A DNA stretch of 64,000 bases from Bathymodiolus brooksi (taxonomy: Eukaryota > Mollusca > Bivalvia > Mytilida > Modiolidae): assembly GCA_963680875.1 (NCBI GenBank), contig OY804582.1, positions 50,672,646 to 50,736,645 of the forward strand. The letters run 5' to 3'. Below are positions 1 to 11,429 of the stretch, one piece after another. Both the position numbers and the translations under genes were made by a program. The notes under the pieces were generated by a model, which ran no database searches, had not been told where the DNA came from, and was given only the letters and a program-made list of their open reading frames with translations. Numbering within the stretch: position 1 is the stretch's first letter; the number at the start of each line of letters is the position of its first letter.

Positions 1-336
1 TGGTTTAAAAGAGGTTGGCCCAAACCCAATAATGATATATATGTCTGCGGAAGATGAACCTTAATCTTAACAATCAAGACAATACCTACTAAATGTACAT
101 TACAATACTACTTACTTCATGTCAATAATAGTAATCAACATGTAGAATTGGTAATATCTATAATATCTAATTTAAACTTAAATTGTTGGTACCACGATGG
201 TGTTGATTGAAAAGGAAATTAATGAGATAGCATCGTACTAATTAAGGTTCATCTTCTTCAGACATTGATATGCACTTAAGCCTATATATAAATGTCGCTG
301 AAGGGAACCTTAAAATGTTACCTTTATGGGGAGTTG
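1..336. repeat. X-block fragment with foldback element (42-264)
   Basis: The window opens inside a repeated block. Positions 42-264 begin with a TGTCTG..GAAGATGAACCTT arm and end with its inverse, AAGGTTCATCTTCTTCAGACA, giving a ~223-bp MITE-like foldback with ~20-bp imperfect arms and an AT-rich core. The sequence after it (to ~336) matches the sequence following the same element at 16289, 28835 and 45409, so the foldback is duplicated as part of a larger block rather than moving alone. I see no coding potential and no clear target-site duplication. Confidence 0.7.
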
Positions 337-972
337 TTCTCTTAGGCAGTGATTTGCTATATATGTGTGCACTTTAAGGTATTGTAGCGCGCTAGGGGTG
401 CACAAATTAGCGGTTGACCCCTTTGATATCTTCACACTTCTCTTTTAAAGTACTCCCGAGTACCTGTCTAACCAAGGGTCACTAAAGTTCCTTTGCAGTC
501 TATGGGAGATAACTCACACAAATAAATGATTCAGAAAGGTTAATGATTTATTATCTACATAAATAATTATATTTCATTTACAAACTGTCAAATTACACAC
601 TGCAGTTGAGACAATACAACTATCTAGTGTCAACAATATTGAATATCAACTAGAATTATTACTGGATACTTATAATCAAAATGTCCTAACTTCCAAAAAT
701 AAGATTGGTTTATAAAACAAATTCAACTGTCAGTGTCCACAAATATGGCTATTGGACAATTTACTTTAATAATTGACAAACTATCCACTTAATTTATCCA
801 AACATTCCTACTGAGATCAATAACTTGACGTGATATTAAAAGAATAATTGATGCATTAAATGAACATATTTACATCAGAATTGGAATATGGTAGTTCCAA
901 GTAATTTGAAATGAAATGATGATAGTTCCCAATTAACATCTGAGATACTATCTACCTTAGATGATTAACAAT
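337..972. other. AT-rich sequence without recognised gene
   Basis: No reading frame of note. It contains a 'GGGAGATAACTC' word near 505-516, which I associate with dispersed molluscan repeats. The remainder, from about 540, is AT-rich and leads into the tandem array. Confidence 0.5.
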
Positions 973-1790
973 GCTGGATAACAATTTAGCAGTGTTCTGT
1001 ATTGCTACTTATGCTATACATGTGAACAATGATGTTTCTAAACATGTATGATTTAATTAGTTGAATAACAATTTAGCAGTGTTCTGTATAGCTACTTATG
1101 CTATACATGTGAACAATGATGTTTCTAAACATATATTATTTAATTAGTTGAATATCAATTTAGCAGTGTTCTGTATAGCTACTTATGCTATACATGTGAA
1201 CAATGATGTTTCTAAACATGTATTATTTAATTAGTTGAATAACAATTTAGCAGTGTTCTGTATAGCTGCTTATGCTATACCTGTGAACAATGCTGTTTCT
1301 AAACATGTATTATTTAATTAGTTGAATAACAATTTAGCAGTGTTCTGTATAGCTACGTATGCTATACATGTGAACAATGATGTTTTTAAACATGTATTAT
1401 TTGATTAGTTGAATAACAATTTAGCAGTGTTCGGTATAGCTACTTATGCTATACATGTGAACAATGATGTTTCTAAACATGTATTATTTGATTACAAGTA
1501 GTTGAATAACAATTAATCAATGTTCTGTATAGCTATCTATGCTACACAGGTGAACAATGAAGTTTCTAAACATATACTATTTGATTAGTTGAATAACAAT
1601 TTAACAATGTTCTGTATAGCTACCTACGCTACACAGGTGAACAATGAGGTTTCTAAACATATATTATTTAATAAGTTGAATAACAATTTAGCAATGTTCT
1701 GTATAGCTACCTATGCTATACATGTGAACAATGACGTTTCTAAACATATATTATTTGATTAGTTGAATACAAATTTACCTAGATCCTGTA
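973..1790. repeat. 87-bp tandem repeat array, about 9.5 units
   Basis: Unit starts (GTTGAATAACAATTTAGCAG) fall at 973, 1060, 1147, 1234, 1321, 1408, 1501, 1588, 1675 and 1762, a strict 87-bp period except for one six-base expansion in the 1408-1501 interval. Each unit carries the inverted pair GTATAGC..GCTATAC around a 7-nt loop and an ACATGT pair further on. The last unit decays after ~1790. Units 1-6 are more alike than units 7-10, which share ACACAGG in place of ATACATG in two copies. This is a satellite-like minisatellite. 87 is a multiple of three, but the units contain stops and no repeated protein emerges. Confidence 0.9.
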
Positions 1791-2146
1791 TTGACAACCT
1801 AAGCCAATAATATGGGTCTGATGTTAAAAATGATTATGTTGAGACATACTAATATATTTGGTTAAGTCCTGTATTAACAACATATGCTAACAATGTGGAC
1901 CTAAGACTTCAAAAATTAATCTGGTATGTTAGATTAAATTATCTTCTGTTAACTGGAAAAAAACTATTTAAAAAATAAAGTTCATATATAGAACTATACC
2001 CATTTATCAACCTTTTAAGAATATTGGTGTAGAAGAATCATAAATATTACTTATGTTGACTGTAGCTGGATTTCTAAATTTATTTAGAAATATGTGCACA
2101 GTAATAAAATTTAACTCCTATTCTATTTTAAACTCAAACATTATTA
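1791..2146. other. AT-rich spacer, no recognised feature
   Basis: Strongly AT-rich sequence between the 87-bp array and a short tandem duplication. I see no ORF or repeat family member that I recognise. Confidence 0.4.
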
Positions 2147-2279
2147 ACAAAAAAAAACCCAAAGAAATATAGTTTTTAAACTCTAAAATTATTTACCTTT
2201 CTTAAATTTTAACAAGAAAAAACCCCCAAAGAAATATAGTTTTTAAGCTTTAAAATTATTTACCTTTCTTAAATTTTAC
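2147..2279. repeat. Two-copy 67-bp tandem duplication
   Basis: The word AAAGAAATATAGTTTTTAA starts at 2161 and again at 2228, a 67-bp offset, with near-identical flanks ending in ACCTTTCTTAAATTTTA. On the minus strand both copies contain AAG|GTAAATAA, a good 5' splice-donor match, so the duplication has doubled the donor-like site that follows the candidate first exon upstream. Confidence 0.75.
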
Positions 2280-2339
2280 TTTTACAAATTCGTCCTTAAT
2301 GCCAAAGAAATTTAATAACAGAGTCCAAACGACTGTATG

Positions 2340-2480
2340 TCTAAAAAATAGCAGAACTCTGACGTCATTTCGAGCGTCGCCGCTTTTATACTGACGTTTC
2401 ACGCGACCGTGCGATTTTGGGGCAATTTCTGTGCGACCGAACAGCACGCGGGAAAAAAATGACAATTGACCAATCACCAA
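2340..2480 (-). promoter_or_regulatory. Candidate TATA/CCAAT promoter on the minus strand
   Basis: Read on the minus strand, this GC-richer island has, in order: ATTGGTC (inverted CCAAT box, ~2474-2469), TATAAAAG (2390-2383), and TCAGAG (initiator-like) near 2361-2356, about 30 nt downstream of the TATA box. TGACGTCA, a perfect CRE palindrome, lies at 2367-2360. An open stretch then runs to ..AAGAAAG|GTAAAT, a donor-like site near 2262. Spacing and order fit a polymerase II core promoter with a short first exon. No coding exon is recognisable downstream (lower coordinates), so the gene may be lost, non-coding or outside the window. It could also be the promoter of a mobile element. Confidence 0.45.
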
Positions 2481-3090
2481 AAATCGGCGATTTACTTTAC
2501 AAATTTCCTAATAATGAATGTTAAAATTAGATTTTAACACAATTTTATTGCATTATAATTAAAGACAAAATTTACTCATACTTTGAATACGAAAATTAAC
2601 ATTACTGTAAAAGTTCTAAAAGTATCGACCAATGAAATCGGTTGTTACTCATTACTTCGTTTTATCGAAAGATAGCACACTACGAAGAAATGTGTGTGGT
2701 TATGTAGTGACAAATGTCAAAAATGTCGTATTTAAGCCAATTATTATGGTTGAAATTACTGATTCTCGGATTCTACAACGTTTAGAGAATTGAACATATA
2801 AGTAAGTCATGTTGCCATGCAAAAATAACGATGTAAACAGGTTGAGTCGTACATTGACACTTCACGGGGAACATGTCAAAGTTTTGAAAACATAAAAAAA
2901 ATACAACATAGTTTATAAATTACAATAATTATTGGAATCTGTTCATAATTCCGCAACCAATCGGTTACAACATAATATATTTATATTTCAGCATAGATAA
3001 AAAAATCAATAAAAGCAACATTATAAGTCGAACTAATTAACAATAATATTCCTGAATACAACATCACAAGTCAAAATTCAGTTTGTTTCA
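2481..3090. other. AT-rich sequence without recognised gene
   Basis: No family or ORF recognised. A TTTGTTTCAG word at 3082-3091 resembles a 3' splice site just ahead of the small ORF that follows. Confidence 0.4.
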
Positions 3091-3114
3091 GTATGTAAGA
3101 CTGTGATTAAGTGG

Positions 3115-3339
3115 ATGGATTGTGCTGACATTGTTGAGATATTGTATTTCTTTTTTAAATATTGGTTTTTGTTGTTAATATTTTACGTCCTAATTGTTTT
3201 GAGACAAGTAACACTGAAGATATCAATTATACAACAATTTCCCCAGCAATACTATTGTGAATGCGCCTATTGTACAGGTTGTTGTTGCAGGTCGGTATTA
3301 CAGACCGCTGTGCTAATAGCGAGCTTAATAGTAATTTGA
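3115..3339 (+). CDS. Small hypothetical ORF: hydrophobic segment plus Cys-rich tail
   Basis: The frame opens before the ATG at 3115 and encodes about 74 residues. Residues ~10-32 are very hydrophobic (Phe/Leu/Ile-rich, membrane-segment-like). Around residue 50 there is a dense cysteine cluster, YCECAYCTGCCC, followed by a second short hydrophobic stretch at the C-terminus. A splice-acceptor-like TTTGTTTCAG lies ~23 bases upstream of the ATG. I do not recognise a family. It could be a small membrane peptide, an exon of a larger gene, or a chance frame. It is not part of the block family seen elsewhere in the window. Low confidence that it is expressed. Confidence 0.25.
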   Translation: MDCADIVEILYFFFKYWFLLLIFYVLIVLRQVTLKISIIQQFPQQYYCECAYCTGCCCRSVLQTAVLIASLIVI

Positions 3340-3689
3340 AAAATTTTTGAAGCAAGGTTCATATCTTTAGCATAGTCGTAATTAATAGAAAATTTATTCA
3401 AACTCTTTCTCAAACCAGTTCATATGACAGAAAAAAATAATCATAATTCCTATTTTATATATTTTCGGTAAAAGAACAGTTCGTTCTGGTATTAAATGTT
3501 CTTCAAACGTCATCTGCTTAAAATATATCGCTGTATATATATTCATCTGAAAAAAAGGAAATACACGTTCAGCTGTATATTATTCCAAATTATTAAAGAT
3601 GATTAAAAAACGAGAAGTAATATCAACTTCAGATATACCATTTCTACCCGTACAATGTGTTTTTTAGCTTAAAATTACAAAAAATCCAC
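3340..3689. other. AT-rich sequence, no recognised feature
   Basis: No recognisable ORF or repeat. Confidence 0.4.
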
Positions 3690-6640
3690 GTATGATTTGA
3701 TACAATGTTATTGTGGAAGAAATGTTTGTCTATCGACATGTGAATGCATGCACATATATGTTTGTATATATATTGCATACCTTTGTCAAATTACAAGTCT
3801 TTCTGTCACTGTGTTGAGCAAAATTGACGGGCGAAATCCGTTTCCATATCAAATACATCTCAGTCAATATCGTTGTCATCCAATAATATGTGCACCACAG
3901 TTACCTGATATTGTTTGACCTCGATCGAATTTATGATTTTCGCACTCGATTGACAAACACATGATGTATGTTTTTATGTTTTAATGTATTCAATTGTCTC
4001 TTTTATTCAATAAATACTTTTTTGTAAGAAATGCAGTATTCCTGTCCATTCTTGATTGTTCCTTCGTTTGGTTCCTATCATGATTTCCTTGATAGCGGAT
4101 TGGTTCTAACAGGAAACTACTGATCCCATGGTTCCCTGTTGCTAAGTGGAAATCATCACTCCGAAAGCTTTACGATGGCCAGTGCATCTTTGTTAACTGC
4201 CTACGGGTTGTCTGTGGCACAAATGGCCAAATATATTTTCCGTTTGTCATTCCGAAGCACTTGAGTGTTTTCCTGTCTTAGTGGGGTTCGTGTTGTGCAT
4301 GTTGTCAACTTATATCACGTCATTAGTTTTAATATCAACTAAGATTTCTGCGTAAAAACGATGTTCGAATCGTCTCGACTCCCAATTCTTCTGTAGGAGG
4401 TTCATTTTTTTTAATTTATGTTTTTTGTTTTGTATTACGTATACTGGTATCCAACACGATCTCATGTTGTCCGAGTTTCTGTTCTGTTATATATCCCCAT
4501 GTTTGTACTGATGTTGGTTTGTATCACTTTTGATTTGGAATTGGTGCCCTCATTGTGGTCTAAGCACTTTCATTTATAAACAAAACCAACAACCCGCAGT
4601 GCTGGTGTATGCAAATAAATTATAGGTCTAAATGTTATAGACTTTAAAATATATCTACTGATTCCTCGTCTACATTAACAAGTACATATTATTAATGGTA
4701 CTATATAAGTACTAATTTATGTATGATGATAACATCAAGGTTATCCTATTCTGTGACATCATTATTAATCTTGGGGTTCTTATTTTCGTAGATTTCGTGG
4801 ATGTCGCGGTTCACGCAAAGGTTAAAAATTAATATCCAACGAAATACAATTTTCCCATTGACTGTCGCCTATAGTGCTTGAAACCACGAATTCAAGAACA
4901 CAAGGAACACTGCACTTTGTAGACATTACGAATAATGTTGCTAACGAACAAAAGTACTTTCACATTATGCAGAATTGAACACCGTTGGTGTGTATGCTAT
5001 GGAAGTTTTAAGCTATGAAACAAATAAATAATGACCTTTGAATTTCTAATTCGTTATAAATCCGTAGTTTTAGGTGTAGTGTTTTGTATATCACGGTTTA
5101 TCCTTTAATCGCTTCATTGTTTGTCCTTCCACTATTTACGGCTTCTGCTCACCTCTATGTATCTTCAAGCCTTTCTTTCGTGCATATTATAGATCACCTT
5201 TAGTCGGATAGGGAACATATGCCTATCACTCCTACGTAGACAGTGATAATTGGTGTAGACCTAACTGTTGCGTAGAAACACCGAACTGAATATTATCCTC
5301 CGTCAATATCTTTCCAATGAACGTTTTTTCCTGTTCATCATTTCCTTTGTGCATTATATGCAGAGTTCATAGACAGGAGCTTTTCAAGGGAAATTAAAAA
5401 ATATAACCCGATCCTTTAATTTAAGGTTTCTCTATTTAGATGATTCTTATCAATACATATGTTTTATGATGTTGTCGATAGCATCTATGTCATTGACACC
5501 AAAGATACAGAGAAATGTGCTTCACACCTTGATCTACACCTTGACACTTAAGAGCGAACTTTTATGACACTATAAATGATTTAGCTTACTATTTATATAT
5601 TTGTGTATGTGTCAACATTCCAGTAGCACATGCATATGGTGTTTGCATCTCTCAGCTGATCGCATATTCTTGAACTTATGGCTCCTGTTATGATCTACTT
5701 GATAGAGGGTTACTACTGGTAATGAAGCAGCTACTGAATCAATTCACGGATCTCGTTATTATTTGAGTTAAATCTACAATCAGTGTGTTTTCTTCATTAC
5801 GTAATATACGGAACCTTGATTTATCTCTGTTCTTAATTTAACCAATTCTCGAAGTAGATTCTGAGATAACAAATCACAAATGAGAAAAATATAACCTGAC
5901 ATGTAAGGTAATCAGAACGCACCTCATTAAGAAAACGTTAGAGAAAGCAGAAGAAAAAATATATAATGGAAAATCCAGAAACAATTGCAAAATCTTAAAA
6001 TTTTGGAGAACTGAGCTATCGTATTCATAAACAAGAACAGAGACGAAAGGGTACGTCTTTAATGTATTGGTGCATGTCCTAGTACAAATGACATAATGGA
6101 AATAAGGTGCGTTAAATGTACCCGAAGCTTGCAGCTGTACGATTTTTAGACTTTCGAACTTTCTTGCCTTGGGGATAATAAGAGTATATAGTGTCGACAC
6201 ATGGAAGTTGCTATTTATAGAATATTTTTATGGCATTAATATAGACAGGAACAAGTTAAATAAAGGAACAAAGTGATGAAATAACAAAATATTTTTATTG
6301 AACATGAATATGCATGCAGAAAGTTAAAAAAGTATGTGGTAATTGCGTGTCACGAGCGTCTTTGTGGAAAACAACAAGACCATACTTTATCATAACAAAT
6401 ATCATAATTATCAAAAATACGTATACTGTCATTTAAAGCATCTCTGATTCTTTCTATTTATTGAAAGGGACGTTTATTTCTTTCCTTAATAGCTATCATG
6501 GTAACTTCAAAATCCTGTCAGTTATTTTTCCGAATATATTTTGACTTAATTATAAATGCGTTTTGTAATTTGAACTTTATTTTTTTTCTTATCGACAAGC
6601 TAGTGCTATATGATTTTGAAGTTGCTTGCTCCATATCTAT
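3690..6640. repeat. S block, copy 1 (without LINE insertion)
   Basis: This segment aligns by eye with 20867-24650, 49156-52237 and 61790-63990: shared words include ACCTGATATTGTTTGACCTC, TTCGTTTGGTTCCTATCATG, GATTCCTCGTCTAC/GATTCCCCGTCTAC and CACCTTTAGTCGGATAGGG. It retains the sequence on both sides of the LINE insertion point (around 3860-3880), so it provides an empty site for the LINE copies at 18978 and 47268. ORFs in it are short, differ between copies and carry frameshifts, so I treat the block as non-coding. Confidence 0.75.
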
Positions 6641-6654
6641 TATATCCCTTACCA

Positions 6655-7032
6655 TATCGTTGGTGCAATTTATAGTGAGCTCGAGTGATGCACATCGTGG
6701 GTTCGAGTCGGGGATGGGTCAAACCAATGGCTAGAAATTGGTATTTGCTGCTTCTAGGCTAAGTACACACATTTAAGGAGAAAGAGGAAACTTGTGTCGC
6801 GGAATAGTAATAATGTGTCCTGGTGACTTAAATTCGCACAGATTCTTGCTTAAATGAGCAACCACAATAATAATTAAACAAATCGTGTTCACTTAGTAAA
6901 AACGACCACCATCATCAGCTCAAAGAACTGCAACCTATCTCGCCGATTTATTGCTGAACAATTGCTCATTTTCACATTAAATAACAAACACTCTCTCACT
7001 GCCCTATTACATACCGCCAGGATAAAACATAT
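6655..7032 (+). repeat. tRNA-derived SINE-like element
   Basis: The head contains GGTTCGAGTCG at 6700-6710, close to the polymerase III B box consensus. An A box is not clear. The body includes GCTAGAAATTGGTATTTGCTGC, cut here to its key words, and the tail ends near CAAACACTCTCTCACTGCCC. The 3' two-thirds is repeated at 57480-57655, and the head recurs at ~24670-24760 with the B box region deleted. Such elements are mobilised in trans by LINEs. I do not assign a named family. Confidence 0.6.
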
Positions 7033-9358
7033 GTAGCCCTTTTCACAAAAATAAGTATAGTCCTAACTTTTTCACTTAAGATTATCGTACGACAATTCCT
7101 AAGTCTTTTTCACAAAGATTATCTTACGACCAATTTTAATCTTACGACTAAAATTACGCTTACGATAAAAAAAAATCCTTCCTTTGGTGTACTCGATGCA
7201 ACATTATGTGATAAATTTTGACAGTGACTTGCGACAGGTCAATGGTTTTCTCCGGGTACTCCAGTTTTTTCCACAAATAAAACTGACCGATATATTGTTG
7301 AAAGGGGCGTTAAACACCATAATCCATCTTCCTTGGCAACCTAGTTTCATTTTCATCGCATAATGTCTTTGTATTGCTTTCAGTATTATCTGAACTACGA
7401 TTTCTATGAAAACCTTGTTAGAAAGACCAAAGAGGTAACTTTATCACAGACAGTCTCAGAGAATATACACAAACTAAGTTATTAAATCAGACTAACGAAT
7501 AACATTTAAAAAAAATCTAGAAATGCGAAAGTCTACATGTGTCTGACGCTCAAACAAAACATTTTTTTCTTAATAGAAATATTCTATAAAACATCCCCGG
7601 CACTATTTTATTAGCTGCTTTTATGCTATGATGTGTTTGTAGGTTTATATATAATTTTATTCTTATATATGAATCTGTCACCAATAACTGCACAAAATAT
7701 GAACAAGTATGATTTTCGTATAGAGGAAAATGTATAATGCATGTAGATTAAAATGATATATGATAATTATCATTACTTGAGGTTATTCGTCATCATCCAC
7801 GCGTGGTCACTTTTGGTAGAAGCATTGTTTTAAGGAATGGAATTTGGAGTTTGAAAGAAACCTATTCCTATATATTATCCATGCTGGATAAATCATTTCA
7901 TCGTTGTGTTTCAGCAAAATATTTACACTCACATCGTATTTCTTTTACATCCGTTTTTCAAACCTATCCCCTCTCCTCAACAAATATGTAAACGCCGATT
8001 CTCTACTATTAAAGGAATAGTTACTTGCCAATTAAATGTAAGTTGTTTTTATTAATCTTAATATTAGCACCTGGTAGTTTATAAGATGTTCTACATATTA
8101 GCAGAAAGGCAGTGGCTCTGTTTACAACTGAAAGTTTTGTATGATTAGGCATCCAAATCATTTCCTTAATTCTATTAGAAAGTGCTAAGAATAGCTTAAA
8201 ATAGTTCTGACAATGAATTTTGTTTATGTAACATTCCATCTTTATTCAAATTCAAGTCATGGGTACCGCATCTTTCTGGATCCAATAATAATAATAATGT
8301 TGTCGAATCATTAAAGATTTTTACTAAAAGTCTACAGGAAGAAGGAATATATGCTTAGTATATTTTTGTATTAAACATTATTAACGAGCTTGATATTAGT
8401 GGTGATTTCGTAAATACATATATAACCAATTTGACAAATGTAAAGTAAATTACACGATATTCTATGATTTAACAATATGTGTCCATGTAGTAAGATAGAA
8501 ACGTACATATATGAAAGTAACATTATAGGAAAGCTTTAATATGTTACTGATATAATTTATCCCGATGTTTCTCAGATAAACCAAGTTAGATGTGTTTATC
8601 ATCGATCAATCATGAAGACTAAAAAAATATCCCTGTTATATATTAATATAACAGAAGAATGTACACATGTATTACCAAGAGTGTCGATGATCATCGAAGT
8701 TGCCAGAAATTAATAAATTGTATTACAAATACAAAAGCAATAACGAAACGATATTATTGCATCCAGAAATTACCAGTCCTATAACGGCTTTTTAAACAAC
8801 ATCTTTGTATTAACAAAAAAAAGCATAGGAAAAGAAAAATCCATCCCATGTTGTCAAGTAGTCTTTTCGATTGTCGACCGTTCCCAATTTTGAAATCTAA
8901 AATAAAAAGAATTATCCTCACTTTTTTGTCAGATGATATGTAAACAATACACTTTGTTGCATTGAAAATGTAAATGTACGGAATATATCGTTATAGACTC
9001 TGTTATTAGGCACGCCAAAGAGGAGTTAACAACAATATTATGTGTAGCGTCTGTTTGTATGAAACCAGATTTACGGTCAGAGAAAATGCGCTAACGGTGA
9101 ATGATTCTCTTATTTTTAAACCGAAGCGCCAATCCATCGTCCATCTTTTTTGTTCTTTTTTTTTACTTACGATAAAAGATAAGACAAATATTTCTCTTAC
9201 GTTCGACATTTTACACTTACGACAGGGTAGTTTTACACGTAAAGTTAGGACAAATTTTAAACTTAAGATTATCGTAAGTATGTTTGTGAAACTCTTTATG
9301 ATCTTAGTTTTACACTTACGACAATTTTCATCGTAAGAATTTTTGTGAAAAGGGCTAC
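7033..9358. mobile_element. 2.3-kb insertion with terminal inverted repeats
   Basis: The left end GTAGCCCTTTTCACAAAAAT (7033-7052) is the exact inverse of the right end at 9339-9358. Both ends continue into subterminal TTACGA/TCGTAAG-rich arrays (7053-7170 and ~9165-9338). The flanks align with uninterrupted sequence around 57655-57665, where the paralogous copy has no insertion. The interior encodes no recognisable transposase and carries a SINE-tail fragment (7190-7330), so this is probably a non-autonomous DNA transposon. Overlapping ORFs on both strands at 9006-9377 lie in the right subterminal repeats and are not genes. A target-site duplication cannot be resolved because the two paralogs have diverged at the junction. 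Confidence 0.65.
7190..7330 (+). repeat. SINE-tail fragment
   Basis: Words such as TTTTCTCCGGGTACTCC, AATAAAACTGACCG and TGTTGAAAGGGGCGTTAAAC match the tail motif also seen at 37500-37620 (plus) and 36000-36105 (minus). It is a partial copy nested in the 7033-9358 insertion. Confidence 0.55.
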
Positions 9359-10194
9359 TGACTGATTGTGTCTTCATGTTCTGATTCTTCTACGTGGACA
9401 TCCTGTTGTTCTTTTAGATGTTCACCTTCAAAACACTTAAGTTCATCAAACAGGAATAAAACTTATATACTACTAACATGTCTGACTATTACCGCATCAT
9501 TTTCACCTTCATCGCAGATAGAACAAAGAGTGTTACACTCGAATGTACTGTTTGAACGCTAGTCCCATGCGTCTCTGATGTATTTCATTTACAATATATC
9601 GTTTCTGACCAATATCAAAGACACACCAAAGACAGCAACGTCATCCGGGACAATATTGTCTACGAGTGATAGCCTGCTATTTTGTTCCAGCATAACTAGG
9701 CTGACAACAACCTGTCTCACAGAGATCTAGCATCACTAGAAGATTAAGAAAACAAATATCAAATGAGCTATTTTATTTTAGAAAGATTGTTGTATTACTC
9801 GACACAAACGATTGGTTCCCTCGTAAACACCGCCATTCAATATAAATATGGTCCTTACATGGGTGAAGAAGCAAAGATGGGATTATTTTCTTCAGGTTTT
9901 AATTCCTTATTCCATTTTAAAGGGTCAATATCAGTTATTTTTGACAATAACATTTGACACTTAAAATTAACCATTTGATTTTAATTGGCTATATTGTCTA
10001 TGCCCTCTGTTTTCGTGGCTTCCAAAGACTTTTATATTATTTGTCTTTTTTACTCTGGGCGTACTTTATGAAGGTTATTCCAGAAACGTGTCGCGCGCAC
10101 TGAATTAGATATCTGCGTATTTATTTTAAACCTACTACATTATTGGATGTCGTAGCCATAATTCTTTTATATCAATGAACAAAATAAATTCATT
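9359..10194. repeat. Paralogous segment continuing past the insertion (matches 57661-58450)
   Basis: Alignment by eye with 57661-58450 through TCTTCATGTTC, TTCTACGTGGA, CATCCTGTTGTTC and CAGAAACGTGTCG. No conserved reading frame: the ORFs at 9368-9562 and 9763-9957 are broken in the paralog. Confidence 0.6.
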
Positions 10195-10545
10195 TTTACA
10201 CATTTAACCAAATCTGTTTCCAGAGTCAATTTGCTAATCACAGCCCATTCAATTAGTTTGTTTAATGGTTCTACACGTGTCTGATTTGAAATGGGTAACT
10301 TGGTTAATAACTTCTCCATATAAATATGGATGAAAATTACATGCAGCATTATTATAAATTAACAATTAGCAATTATCTTTTTACATTTAGCAAAATCTGC
10401 CCCAAAGAAACATTTGCTTATCATAGCCCATTCAATTATTTTTTCAATGATTTCACACGTGACATATTGAAAATGGTTAACTTGGTTAATATTGTTTCCA
10501 TATCAATATGGATGGAAATAACATGCATAATTGTATGCATACATA
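10195..10545. repeat. 183-bp imperfect tandem duplication
   Basis: CCCATTCAATTA occurs at 10244 and 10427 (183-bp offset). Matching neighbours include CACACGTG/ACACGTGT, GGTTAACTTGGTTAAT/GGGTAACTTGGTTAAT and CATATCAATATGGATG/CATATAAATATGGATG. The copies are about 75-80% similar by eye. The paralog at 58480-58560 retains only part. Confidence 0.7.
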
Positions 10546-11300
10546 CGATCTTTATAGTAGTAGTAACATCTAGTGCAAGTTTAAAAAAAAATAATTAAAG
10601 CATATCTGCAAAAATGTGTTCCATAAAAAATATAGTCGAACATGACATTTCATTTGCTTAATTAGTAAGAAAGGATATGCGTGTACATGAACATCACTCG
10701 CGGTTTTTTGATTGTGTCCGAGTTGCTCATCTTGTTATTATTTGTGTGTGTGTGATGTCCTATTAGATGTGAGAGTTCCGTGTTGTGAAGTCCGTTGCGA
10801 TTCCACATAAAGTGTTCGGTACATCTTTGCATGTAGTTGGTGGTAGCAGAGCTCTTGTCTTATTTACGTTAGTTGTGGTTATTTTGCGGATAGTGGTGCC
10901 CAACACACATTGTGTTTTGTTGTTGTTTTGTTTGTCTTCAGCTTGTGTATTCTATGCTGCCAGTTTCTCTTGATTGTCCATTCGGTATTTTGTAACGTTT
11001 ATGTACACTTATGCACAACATCAAGTAAAGTAACAGCTTTTTATAAATTTTTTGCATATTTTGTTATTTTGCTTCATAAATAATCAAGTGTATGTCACTT
11101 TCCTATTAATACCGTGAATTTGAAATATGTCAATTTACGTCCTTACATATTTAAAGTCGGATGCAAACTTCTTATGTACAGAAGGTACGTGTATGTGGAA
11201 TTTATTTTTCTTCTATTTCATTTATGAATTGAATGCATTTTTTGTAGTTTTATTACTGTGTAAAAGCGTGGACTGAAGCACATTTTGCATGAAGCTACAA
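10546..11300. other. Non-coding sequence; part shared with the 60.2 and 61.7 kb array flanks
   Basis: Positions ~10770-10930 (CGTGTTGTGAAGTCCGTTGC .. GCGGATAGTGGTGCCCAACA) match 60140-60285 and 61690-61760, the sequences on each side of the 77-bp array. The rest is AT-rich without recognised features. Confidence 0.5.
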
Positions 11301-11309
11301 AAAATGCAT

Positions 11310-11428
11310 TGAATTCTGATAATTGGCCATGAACGAGTCCTCTCCATTGTGATCTGTCTTGTACTTGTCTGGTTGCCTCTGCCCATGTGTTGAATCCTAG
11401 CTGTTTCCTTTCTTTTTCTACCTATCTC
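11310..11428 (-). pseudogene. LINE reverse-transcriptase C-terminal fragment
   Basis: Translated on the minus strand, this stretch reads EKERKQLGFNTWAEATRQ followed by VQDRSQWRGLVHG. This resembles the C-terminal end of LINE ORF2 proteins, where a conserved R-x-x-W motif follows the reverse-transcriptase domain. Only ~40 residues remain. A second copy of the first part is at 24765-24830. It abuts the truncated end of gypsy copy 1, so this junction is also the left edge of the large duplication. Confidence 0.55.
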
Positions 11429-11429
11429 T

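Noticed and set aside
973..1790. Regularly spaced repeats that could suggest a CRISPR array
   Set aside because: The whole 87-bp unit repeats head to tail with no unique spacers, in a eukaryotic retroelement-rich context. The same applies to the 77-bp and 49-bp arrays.
9006..9377. Overlapping ORFs of ~100-120 codons on both strands
   Set aside because: They lie in the right subterminal repeats of the 7033-9358 element, where palindromic TTACGA/TCGTAAG words avoid stops on both strands.
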